Below, in pieces: positions 9,048 through 16,484 of a DNA stretch of 64,000 nucleotides. The stretch lies in assembly GCF_000698555.1 (NCBI RefSeq), contig NZ_JFHE01000016.1, forward strand, positions 1 through 64,000. The letters are read 5' to 3'. Below the pieces are notes generated by a model. The model did no database searches. It was not told the origin of the DNA and was given only the letters and a program-made list of their open reading frames with translations. This DNA is from Caballeronia grimmiae. Its GTDB lineage: Bacteria; Pseudomonadota; Gammaproteobacteria; Burkholderiales; Burkholderiaceae. A program made the position numbers and the translations under genes. How positions within the stretch are numbered: position 1 is the first letter of the stretch; each line of letters opens with the position of its first letter.

Positions 9048-10007
9048 TCAGTACTTGCGGTTCGGAAATTCCTTCGCCGCGACTTCCATCGGGAAGATGC
9101 TTTCCTGCGTCACGATACGCTTCGGGACGGGCTTGCCCGCCTTGATGTCCTTCACTACCGACATCAACTGCGGCCCGAGCAGCGGACTGCATTCGACGGA
9201 TACATTCAGCTTGCCGGCCATCATCGCTTCGAACGCGCCCTTCACGCCATCGACCGAAATGATGATGATGTCCTTGCCCGGCTTCATGCCCGCTTCTTCG
9301 ATCGCCTGAATCGCGCCGATCGCCATGTCGTCGTTGTGTGCATAGAGCACGTTGATCTTCTTGCCGTCGGCCTTGAGGAACGCTTCCATCACCTCCTTGC
9401 CTTTCGCGCGGGTGAAGTCGCCGGTCTGCGAGCGGATGATCTTGTACTTCGGGTCCGCCTTGATGATCTCCTCGAAGCCCTTCTTCCGGTCGATGGCGGG
9501 CGCGGAGCCGACCGTGCCTTGCAATTCGACGATATTCACAGGCCCGGGATTGCTCTTCATCTTTTCGACGAGCCAGCGGCCTGCCTTGCGGCCTTCTTCG
9601 GTGAAGTCGGAGCCGATGAAGGTGACGTAAAGCGATTCGTCCTTGCTGCTGATTGCGCGATCGGTGAGCACGACGGGGATTTTTGCGTTCTTCGCTTCGA
9701 TGAGCACGGTGTCCCATCCCGTTTCTACGACGGGCGAAAACGCGATGACATCGACTCGTTGCGCGATGTACGAACGGATCGCCTTGATCTGGTTCTCCTG
9801 CTTTTGCTGCGCGTCGGAGAACTTCAGGTCGATGCCCGCCTCCTTGGCGCTCGACTTGATTGACTGCGTATTCGCGGTGCGCCATTCACTCTCGGCGCCG
9901 ACTTGCGCGAATCCGAGCACGATGGGTTTTTGCGCGAAACTCACTGCCGGCAACATGCCGCTCAATGATGCAGCGGCCATCGCGGCCAAAACGGTGCGGC
10001 GTCTCAT
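9048..10007 (-). CDS. ytfQ: Periplasmic sugar-binding protein, YtfQ-like (galactofuranose type)
   Basis: 319 aa. The ATG at 10007 is chosen because a GGAGG lies 8 bases upstream; the ATG at 10022 contains that site and is too early. Signal peptide residues 1-25 (RRRTVLAAMAAASLSG...SFA|Q). The mature protein shares with E. coli YtfQ the strings 'QKQENQIKAIRSYIAQ', 'VELQGTVGSAPAIDRKKGF', 'SQTGDFTRAKGKEVMEAF' and 'VLYAHNDDMAIGAIQAIEEA'. This supports a furanose-form galactose or arabinose ligand, although related proteins bind other sugars. First gene of the five-gene operon. Confidence 0.88.
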   Translation of the reverse strand: MRRRTVLAAMAAASLSGMLPAVSFAQKPIVLGFAQVGAESEWRTANTQSIKSSAKEAGIDLKFSDAQQKQENQIKAIRSYIAQRVDVIAFSPVVETGWDTVLIEAKNAKIPVVLTDRAISSKDESLYVTFIGSDFTEEGRKAGRWLVEKMKSNPGPVNIVELQGTVGSAPAIDRKKGFEEIIKADPKYKIIRSQTGDFTRAKGKEVMEAFLKADGKKINVLYAHNDDMAIGAIQAIEEAGMKPGKDIIIISVDGVKGAFEAMMAGKLNVSVECSPLLGPQLMSVVKDIKAGKPVPKRIVTQESIFPMEVAAKEFPNRKY

Positions 10008-10184
10008 CAGTGTTTCCTCCATTCGTTCGCTGTTGAATTATTGGTCTTCGAATGCTTGTGGAATGCACGTCTGAATCTGTTTTCAGATATCCCGCGGCCG
10101 CCAGAGGGCTGTTCTCTCGCTATTTGGGTTTTTATCTTTGCGATGGCGCGGCGTCGAGATAGGTAGACTATATGAAGGTCTTCG

Positions 10185-10210
10185 GCGGGTTTTTATCCAT
10201 GTAAACCCGC
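10185..10210. promoter_or_regulatory. Inverted repeat upstream of sugar operon (candidate operator)
   Basis: Perfect 8-base arms GCGGGTTT and AAACCCGC separated by 10 bases, about 180 bases upstream of the ytfQ-like start. It could be the operator for the operon's own GntR/FCD regulator or another factor, or a weak terminator element. The arms are too long and too widely spaced for a textbook FCD-GntR box, so confidence is low. Confidence 0.3.
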
Positions 10211-10285
10211 TTGGGGGAGGACATAGTCTGACGATCTAGTCGCTGCTCGCCGCAAGCGAATCACTGCCCGGCCAACTTGAGTACG

Positions 10286-10315
10286 AAAAAAAACCCGCCG
10301 AACTTCGACGGGTTT
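10286..10315 (-). terminator. Rho-independent terminator of the tyrosinase gene
   Basis: An 11-base-pair stem (10291-10301 with 10305-10315, one mismatch) and 3-base loop, followed on the minus strand by an uninterrupted run of T residues (A-run 10286-10293 on the plus strand). It lies 39 bases beyond the tyrosinase stop. A second GC hairpin (10328-10346) sits between the stop and this terminator. Confidence 0.85.
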
Positions 10316-10353
10316 CTCGCACGACAAGTCCGGCTTGAAGCCGGACCGCTGAA

Positions 10354-11853
10354 TCAGTACGTGCCAGCCGGCGCGCGCACGCTCGTGGAAACGATGTACG
10401 GGGCCTCGGTACTCAGCTCAACTCGCACTTCTCCGACGGACATCACATCGCCCTTGGGCGCGGCACCGCCGTTCACGCGCACGAACGACACCGCATACTC
10501 CCGCCCGGCTGGGCCACCCATCTTCAGGAGCGCCGCGGTCGCCGGAAACTCGAGCGTCACCATGCCGTGATGCGCGGCCCCGGCTACTTCGAATGCACCG
10601 ACCGTCCCGAGGAAATGCTTGGAACGCACTTCATCGATATCGACGCCTTCCGGCAGGTTCAGATAGACGTTATAGAAGTAGCCGCCCGCTGCGCCGGCGG
10701 TCGTCAGCATCACGTCGTCGAGGACGATCTTGACGGACTTGTACTGGCTCGACTTGTTGGCTGCAGGCGATGCGGCGTTCGACGCGCCGCGCGATGCCGC
10801 ATCGAAGCTCTCCGCAGTCGTCGACAAGAGATCCTGCAACGGCTTGGTCGAATTCGCTTCGCCGATCACGCGCGCACTGACCGACGCTTCCCTCAGCGTC
10901 AGACCCTTGATGCCGCCAATCGAGCGGCGGCCGTTTCCAACGTTGCGCGCTGCCGTTGCAGCGAAGCTGGCGATCGGCGGGCGAGCGCGAATTTGCGCGA
11001 CTTGGGCCTGCACGCGGATGATGCCCCCTCGTTGCGCGGACGGCGGCATCGTCGTGGGACGCGTGGTGTCCGCATAGTCATAGCCAAGGCGCGAGCGGTT
11101 CGAGTACGTCTGTTCCTTGTTGATCGTGAGACCCGGCGCGTAAGTGAACGTGCCGGCCCAGTACGGATCGCTCGGCGGCGGCATGGTTCGTCCATCGGGG
11201 AGCGCCCATGCGTGCCACAGACGGTCGACGTTCGCGTGATGCAGGTAGAAGATCGGATCGCGCGGCGATTGCATCGTCGCCATCGCATTACCGATGATGT
11301 TATGCACAGGATTGTGCGGAGCGCTCTCGAACTTCTCTTCGAACGAGTTAGCCGTGCCGCGCTGGAAGTTCACGACTGAATACGAGAACGGCGACAGGTC
11401 CAGTGCGCTGTACACGTTCGTGTTGAGACGCGGACAGTACAGCGGATTGCCGCTCGCGTTGTCGGTGAATTCACTGGGAATATGCGGGTTCTTGAACCAG
11501 TCCCAGTAGGGCAGCGTGAAGCTCGCATCGCCGGTGATGCGCTTCATCTGCTGCTCGAGATAGTAGAGATAGCCGCGGTGCCAGGCGAGGAAGTACGGTG
11601 CGCGATGCGGGCAGTAGTTCGCATGCACATTCGTCCAGTACTGCCACGAGTTCGGATCGTTGGCGTTGGTATTGGCCATCATGGAGCGCACGCAGTTCAG
11701 AAACGATGCGTATTGCGGGGTCTGCTTGTACTGCTGCCACTCCACGCGGACCACGTTGGTCGCCGCAACGGCCATATAGGGAAACGCAGCCCATGAAAGC
11801 GTCGATGCAGCGCCGCCGAGGAATGCTCGTCGGGAAATTTTAAGGCGGCTCAA
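10354..11853 (-). CDS. Tat-exported tyrosinase (type-3 copper polyphenol oxidase)
   Basis: 499 aa with a TTG start: GGAG lies 6 bases upstream, and the protein then begins with a twin-arginine signal (ISRRAFLGGAAS, hydrophobic to about 31, AVAA|T). CuA ligands: His77, His83 and His92 (AWHRGYLYYLE), with Cys81 placed for a Cys-His thioether as in plant enzymes. CuB ligands: HNPVH, then YLHHANVDRLWHAW. It oxidises phenols to quinones, probably in the periplasm, and could yield melanin-like pigment or detoxify plant phenolics (inference). After the catalytic core comes an Ala/Pro-rich linker and a C-terminal beta-sandwich-like region resembling the plant PPO C-terminal domain, which shields the active site. 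The frame is open upstream to an ATG at 11985, which would bury the Tat signal. Confidence 0.88.
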   Translation of the reverse strand: MSRLKISRRAFLGGAASTLSWAAFPYMAVAATNVVRVEWQQYKQTPQYASFLNCVRSMMANTNANDPNSWQYWTNVHANYCPHRAPYFLAWHRGYLYYLEQQMKRITGDASFTLPYWDWFKNPHIPSEFTDNASGNPLYCPRLNTNVYSALDLSPFSYSVVNFQRGTANSFEEKFESAPHNPVHNIIGNAMATMQSPRDPIFYLHHANVDRLWHAWALPDGRTMPPPSDPYWAGTFTYAPGLTINKEQTYSNRSRLGYDYADTTRPTTMPPSAQRGGIIRVQAQVAQIRARPPIASFAATAARNVGNGRRSIGGIKGLTLREASVSARVIGEANSTKPLQDLLSTTAESFDAASRGASNAASPAANKSSQYKSVKIVLDDVMLTTAGAAGGYFYNVYLNLPEGVDIDEVRSKHFLGTVGAFEVAGAAHHGMVTLEFPATAALLKMGGPAGREYAVSFVRVNGGAAPKGDVMSVGEVRVELSTEAPYIVSTSVRAPAGTY

Positions 11854-12301
11854 GATGTTCTCCGGTACATAGTACGACGAATTAAACACGACACGATCAG
11901 TCCATGCGAAGCCGGCGATCTTGCGGTGGATCGCGCTTCGATGCTCGTGCTGGATGACGAACTGGGAGACCGTGGCGACGAACAACGTGCCTTTACAGTC
12001 AGGCCATCGAGAAAGGAACGCGTGCCTTGCAGTCGATATACGTCGTGGGTTGTCAGAAAGAAATGTACGCCGATCAGTCGTCCTTTTATCGTGCGCTTCC
12101 GCACGTAAATATCCGACTAATGTCGTTTATACATGTGTTGTCGCACTGTGACTACAGCGCTCAACTTATTTTCAGCCAATTGCAGGCCGCGAAAATATCG
12201 AATGCGTTAGTAATTCAATGAAAACCATTCGTCATTCGATAATCCTCTGCAGAATAACGTCACAGCAATTGAAACAGACGGGAGCGTTCAGGAGAAAGAC
12301 G
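11854..12301. other. Divergent promoter region, AT-rich
   Basis: About 450 bases between the tyrosinase gene (minus) and the ATP-grasp gene (plus), so it must hold both promoters. From about 12030 to 12290 the base composition is markedly more AT-rich than the rest of the window. I see no convincing gene: a plus-strand frame starts at 12218, but the ribosome site marks 12302 as the start. Confidence 0.5.
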
Positions 12302-13204
12302 ATGTCGATCGGCAAAGGCCTTGTGAAAGCAGTATTGGATTGTCTTCCAGACCGCGTGTTCCTGAGTATCGCGCATCGGCGCAAGGTCGGCAGATTTCCG
12401 AACATCAGCCATCCGAAGACGTTCAACGAAAAGATACTGCATCGCTGTCTCTATCCGGATGCGCGCTTCGTCGATCTCACCGACAAGCTGACCGTGCGCG
12501 ACTACGTGCGTCGAAAAGTCGGTGAGCAATATCTGATACCGCTCATCGCCACGCCGCCCGCGTTCACGCGTGACGTGTTCGATGCATTGCCGCGCGCCTT
12601 CGTGATGAAAGCGAATCACGGCAGCGGTTTTGTCGAAGTCGTGCGCGACAAGTCGAAGACATCGTTCGATGAATTGCAGCGCCTCGCGCAACGCTGGCTC
12701 GCGACTGATTTCTATCGCGTGGCTCGCGAGCGTCACTATCGCACGATCAAGCCGCGCATCTACTTCGAGCAGCTCTTGATTGAGTCGAACGAGGAGATTC
12801 CCGCCGACATCAAGATTCATTGTTTCTTCAGTGAGGGCCAGGCCACGCCGACGATTTACATCGCGGTGATTTCGGATCGTTTCGGCGAACATCCGCGTGG
12901 CGATATGTATGACGGCAACTGGAACCGTCTCGATGTCGCGATCGGTCACTATCCGCGCAGTCCGCAGCCAGCGCCGCGTCCCGCGAACCTCGATGCGCTG
13001 CTATCGGTTGCGACGTCGCTTGCGGAAGGCTTCGAGTATGTGCGTGTCGATCTTTACGCGCCGGGCGACCGGATCTATTTCGGCGAGTTGACTTTCACGC
13101 CGGGCGCGGGCGTGTTTCCGATGGACCCCGAGCATCTCGACTACGAATGGGGCCGGCTCATGAACCGCCCGTTTCTTCAAAGCGCGCGGGCATGGAACGG
13201 TTAA
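12302..13204 (+). CDS. TupA-like ATP-grasp protein (polysaccharide-associated)
   Basis: 300 aa. The ATG at 12302 follows AGGAG with 7-base spacing. The N-terminal region 'FPNISHPKTFNEKILHRCLYPD' and the central 'AFVMKANHGSGF...VRDKSK' are hallmarks of the TupA-like ATP-grasp family (often annotated as glycosyltransferase). The end, 'FEYVRVDLYAPGDRIYFGELTFTPGAG', carries the metal-binding E and the ATP-grasp end motif. Members sit in capsule, exopolysaccharide and teichuronopeptide loci, where they probably ligate amino acids or amines to carboxyl groups on polymers. No membrane segment. It converges with the BY-kinase-like gene, the stops lying one base apart. Confidence 0.8.
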   Translation: MSIGKGLVKAVLDCLPDRVFLSIAHRRKVGRFPNISHPKTFNEKILHRCLYPDARFVDLTDKLTVRDYVRRKVGEQYLIPLIATPPAFTRDVFDALPRAFVMKANHGSGFVEVVRDKSKTSFDELQRLAQRWLATDFYRVARERHYRTIKPRIYFEQLLIESNEEIPADIKIHCFFSEGQATPTIYIAVISDRFGEHPRGDMYDGNWNRLDVAIGHYPRSPQPAPRPANLDALLSVATSLAEGFEYVRVDLYAPGDRIYFGELTFTPGAGVFPMDPEHLDYEWGRLMNRPFLQSARAWNG

Positions 13205-13205
13205 T

Positions 13206-13853
13206 TCACGAAGCAGCGAACGCACGGCGACGTCGTGTCACCATCTCGCCGGCACGGCGTGGCGCGGTGTTGAATACGACGCCGGCGACGTTCGCGCCGC
13301 TTCGCTGAAGCGTGCTGACAGCATCGTCGATTTCTTCCTCGCTGCGTGGGCCGGGGCGCGCGACGACGATGGTCGAGCCGCCGAGCGCGGCCACGGTGCT
13401 CGCATCATCGAACGCGAGTATCGCGGGGGTATCGATGATGATGAGGTCGTAAAGCGGCGATAGCTGTTCGAGCAGTTCCGGCAGACGCCCGTTCGCGAGC
13501 AGTTCGGATGGATCGGCGAGCGCGCCGCCGGCTGTCATCACGTCGAGACCCGGTACATCGACGTGACGAACAGCCGACGCGGCGTCGATTCGGCCCGTGA
13601 GCCAATGCGCCAGTCCCGCGCCGGGCGGTAGTCCGAATATCGCCGCCACCCGGCCGTGACGCAGGTCCGCATCGATCAGCAGCACGCGCTTTCCGCCTCG
13701 CGCGTTGACGTCGGCAAGATTGGCGGCGATGAAGGTCTTGCCGACACCGGCAGTCGGCCCCGCGACGACGAGCACATGCGACCCGTTACGACCCGCAGCC
13801 AGGACTGACCGTTGCCGTCTTCCGAATTGAGAGTATTCGAGCGACATGATCAC
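13206..13853 (-). CDS. Orphan BY-kinase/CpsD-like P-loop NTPase without Wzz domain or tyrosine tail
   Basis: 215 aa with a GTG start at 13853 (GAGGAG 6 bases upstream). It has the catalytic domain of bacterial tyrosine autokinases: Walker A GPTAGVGKT (32-40), Walker A' LLIDAD (58-63), Walker B LIIIDTPA (137-144) and the 'PSELLANGRLPELLEQL' helix typical of EpsG/Wzc C-terminal domains. The usual ~500-residue Wzz/transmembrane part is absent, and the tail is Arg-rich with no tyrosines (the only tyrosines are at 7 and 135), so autophosphorylation of a Tyr cluster is not possible. It could act as a ParA/MinD-like ATPase, a partner of a separate Wzz protein, or a decayed paralogue. It neighbours the ATP-grasp gene. 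Confidence 0.7.
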   Translation of the reverse strand: MIMSLEYSQFGRRQRSVLAAGRNGSHVLVVAGPTAGVGKTFIAANLADVNARGGKRVLLIDADLRHGRVAAIFGLPPGAGLAHWLTGRIDAASAVRHVDVPGLDVMTAGGALADPSELLANGRLPELLEQLSPLYDLIIIDTPAILAFDDASTVAALGGSTIVVARPGPRSEEEIDDAVSTLQRSGANVAGVVFNTAPRRAGEMVTRRRRAFAAS

Positions 13854-14145
13854 GAAGCGCTCCTCGGTGAATGATTTCGATGCGGCGATCGAAAACGCAC
13901 GTTCGCACGCTTCGCCGCCGATACCGGCCTGCAAACGGCCAGCGTAGTACACCGAATTTCGGATGGACAGGGGCAAGCGAAACGCGTTCGCGACTTTCGC
14001 TTTCCATCCGGCGCCCGAACGCCTAAAACAGGAACGAGGCCGGCTCGATGCATGGAGCCGCCGCGGGCGGACGTCGCTCGAAGGAGAGTTCAAGCGACAT
14101 GGTTACGACGGCCCGAACGTTCGATATCAACGGATGAGGGCGAAA

Positions 14146-14748
14146 ATGAGCTATCAACTGGAAGGCAGCATTCTTGAAGTATGCGAATGCAAAGTGCTTT
14201 GTCCGTGCTGGATCGGAGAAGATCCGGATAACGGTATCTGCCGTAGTGCGCTGGCTTATCACTACGAGAAAGGCGTGATCGACGGTGTCGACGTGTCCGG
14301 CGTGACCGTCGCGTTCGCTGCCTTCATTCCGGGCAACGTGCTGAGCGGTAACTGGCGCGTTGCGATGTTCGTCGACGACAAGGCGACCGATGCGCAATTC
14401 GATGCGCTGCTCAGCGTGCATCGCGGTGAGCGCGGCGGGCCGCTCGCCGAACTCGTCAAACTGATTGGCGAGGTCGTCGCGGTGGAACGCGCGCCCATCG
14501 AATTCACGGTGCAGGACGGCAAGGGCAGGCTGACCGTCGGGCAAACGATCGATGCGGAAATGGAGCCGTATCGCGGCCCAACGGGCGAGCCGACCAAACT
14601 CGTCGAAAGCATCTTCTCGACGATACCCGGTTCGCCGGCTTACGTCGGCAAAGCGAACCTGTTCCGTCTGAAAGACGAGAAACTGGGTATCGACCTTTCG
14701 CTCTCGGGGCATAACGCCATTCAAGGTTCGTTCAGCTTCGCGTCTTAG
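14146..14748 (+). CDS. DUF1326 domain protein with CxC-x3-CxC motif
   Basis: 200 aa. The start at 14146 follows GAGGG, and the family sequence begins immediately (SYQLEGSILEVCECKVLCPCW). Cysteines 13, 15, 19 and 21 form a likely metal-binding or redox cluster. The remainder is a beta-rich soluble domain. DUF1326 proteins are nearly always next to a DUF2182 membrane protein, as here. Function is not established; the cysteine cluster and the partner suggest metal handling. Confidence 0.82.
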   Translation: MSYQLEGSILEVCECKVLCPCWIGEDPDNGICRSALAYHYEKGVIDGVDVSGVTVAFAAFIPGNVLSGNWRVAMFVDDKATDAQFDALLSVHRGERGGPLAELVKLIGEVVAVERAPIEFTVQDGKGRLTVGQTIDAEMEPYRGPTGEPTKLVESIFSTIPGSPAYVGKANLFRLKDEKLGIDLSLSGHNAIQGSFSFAS

Positions 14749-14769
14749 CGGGCAGGAGCGAGTTGAGCA

Positions 14770-15561
14770 ATGCGCAACGACGCACGCGCCCGGCTGTTCG
14801 CACCGATCTTCACCGCGTTGGTGGCGAGCGCATGGATCGTCCTGTGGGCATGGGGCGCGGGACCGTATGCGCGTTATGTTCATCACGCAAGCTGGTCGGA
14901 CTTGCCGGGCGTGGCGGCGATTTGCGAAGCCGTTCCCGGCGGCAGCCTGCTACTCGACGCATTGCTCCACAGCGCGGCCTGGCTACTGATGATCGCCGCG
15001 ATGATGCTGCCCACGGTTTTTCCGTTGCTGGCGGGCTTCAGACGCCTCACTGCCGCGCGCCCGGACAGGCGCGTACTGCTTGCGTTGCTCGTGTCGGGCT
15101 ATGCGAGCGTGTGGGCGCTATTCGGCGTGGCCGCGCATGTCTTCGATGCGACCTTGCATCAGGTTGCCGAACGCGTGCCCGTGATATCGCTATATGCCTG
15201 GCTTCTAGGCGCTGGCGTCGTCGGGCTGGCGGGTGCTTATCAGTTCACTCGCATTAAATACCGATGCCTGGAGAAGTGCCGGTCGCCGCTCATGTTCGTC
15301 ATGGAGCACTGGACCGGACGAAATGCTCGGCGCAATAGTTTCGTGTTGGGCGTCAGTCACGGCGCGTTTTGCGTCGGTTGCTGCTGGACGCTCATGCTGC
15401 TGATGTTCGCGGTGGGCACGGGAAGCATCGGCTGGATGCTCGCTTTGGGCGCGGTCATGGCGGCAGAAAAGAATTTGCCGTGGGGACGACGCATCGGACA
15501 AGCGGTGGGCGTTGCTTTAATTGTATGGGCGTGCGGGATTGGCTTGATGCACGCGGGATGA
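14770..15561 (+). CDS. DUF2182 integral membrane protein (putative metal-binding)
   Basis: 263 aa with about 6-7 hydrophobic helices. Family signatures are visible: 'AAMMLPTVFPLL' early, 'YRCLEKCRSP' followed by 'EHWTG' in the middle, then 'GAFCVGCCWTLMLLMFAVG' and 'AAEKNLPWG'. The paired cysteines in CLEKC and CVGCC could bind metal. It lies 21 bases downstream of its usual DUF1326 partner, and the two probably work as a membrane complex. Reaction unknown. Confidence 0.85.
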   Translation: MRNDARARLFAPIFTALVASAWIVLWAWGAGPYARYVHHASWSDLPGVAAICEAVPGGSLLLDALLHSAAWLLMIAAMMLPTVFPLLAGFRRLTAARPDRRVLLALLVSGYASVWALFGVAAHVFDATLHQVAERVPVISLYAWLLGAGVVGLAGAYQFTRIKYRCLEKCRSPLMFVMEHWTGRNARRNSFVLGVSHGAFCVGCCWTLMLLMFAVGTGSIGWMLALGAVMAAEKNLPWGRRIGQAVGVALIVWACGIGLMHAG

Positions 15562-15591
15562 CGCACCAACATGAAGCAACGATGCACGGTT

Positions 15592-15614
15592 TTGGTTCGT
15601 CAATACGGAACCAA
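15592..15614. promoter_or_regulatory. Inverted repeat between DUF2182 and carbonic anhydrase genes
   Basis: Seven-base arms TTGGTTC and GAACCAA with a 9-base spacer, followed by an AT-rich stretch. It could be an operator (LysR-like geometry) for the carbonic anhydrase-SulP unit, or a weak terminator for the upstream pair. The T-tract is poor. Confidence 0.3.
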
Positions 15615-15740
15615 TTAAAAATCTTATAGGGCCAATTGTTTTTCCTTAGACATTTCTGAACTTTTCATGCGAAAGTGATTCGTAAGGATCTGTGCGTCGA
15701 CAAGCGGCGGCGCCAGCGACAATCTTTGGAGAGAGAACGC

Positions 15741-16403
15741 ATGAATCGACCGAAACGGATGCTCGTTGAAAACATTGCGTGGGCTCGCGAGACCGCGCAT
15801 GCAGACCCGCAGTTCTTTCCAGGACTCGCGCAAGGGCAAAGCCCGAAGGTGCTATGGATAGGCTGCTCCGACAGCCGCGTTCCGGCGGAGCCCGTGACGA
15901 ACGCCAATCCTGGCGATCTGTTCGTTCACCGTAATATCGCCAATCTGTTTTCCCCGTCCGACGACAACACCGTGAGCGTGCTCGAATACGCCGTGCGCGT
16001 GCTCGAAGTCGATCACGTGATCGTATGCGGGCATTACGGCTGCGGCGGCGTTCGTGCATCGCTGCTGCCGCTATCGAATGAGTTGCCGCACGTGAATCGC
16101 CGGATTGCGCCGTTATGCGCGCTGGGCGATCGTCATCGAAAAGAACTGGACGCGTGCGCCGATCTGGATGCGCGGGCGAATCGCCTTGCCGAGCTCAACG
16201 TGCTCGAACAAGTGCGCCTGTTGCGTCAATCCGCAATCGTTTGCGATCGAGACACGCCCCCACTCGTTCACGGCTGGATCTTCGGGCTCTCTGACGGGCT
16301 CATCAAGGTGTTGTCCTCGGGCTACGACGACGAACCCGCGCGCGATACGCGGCGCGCATCGCAGGCCGACATGCTCGAAGCGGTCGAATTGGCCGACCGA
16401 TAA
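15741..16403 (+). CDS. Beta-class carbonic anhydrase
   Basis: 220 aa. The ATG at 15741 has GGAGAG upstream. Zn ligands Cys42, His98 and Cys101, with the Asp44-Arg46 dyad, lie in GCSDSRVPAE and CGHYGCGG, and 'GDLFVHRNIANL' is also diagnostic. It interconverts CO2 and bicarbonate in the cytoplasm. The next gene is a SulP anion transporter, a recurring partnership in which the anhydrase supplies or consumes bicarbonate at the transporter. Length matches the family. Confidence 0.94.
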   Translation: MNRPKRMLVENIAWARETAHADPQFFPGLAQGQSPKVLWIGCSDSRVPAEPVTNANPGDLFVHRNIANLFSPSDDNTVSVLEYAVRVLEVDHVIVCGHYGCGGVRASLLPLSNELPHVNRRIAPLCALGDRHRKELDACADLDARANRLAELNVLEQVRLLRQSAIVCDRDTPPLVHGWIFGLSDGLIKVLSSGYDDEPARDTRRASQADMLEAVELADR

Positions 16404-16484
16404 TCGACTATGTTTTCCCAGGCATTTCTTTGCATGCGACGTGGCGTCGATCGCGTTGCAGGCCCCAACTCGCTTCAAGAAACC

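Larger units (their letters stand above)
10008..10353. other. Promoter region of the ytf-type operon and end of the tyrosinase unit
   Basis: About 345 bases without a gene. It should contain the minus-strand promoter and operator of the YtfQ-YtfR-YtfT-YjfF-GntR operon (roughly 10040-10220) and the minus-strand terminator of the tyrosinase gene. The stretch is clearly more AT-rich than its neighbours (for example around 10120-10200). A dyad within it is listed separately. Confidence 0.5.

Noticed and set aside
13854..14145. Overlapping long N-terminal extensions of the BY-kinase-like and DUF1326 genes
   Set aside because: Both frames stay open into this spacer, but the ribosome sites at 13853 and 14146 and the loss of family similarity show it is the divergent promoter region.
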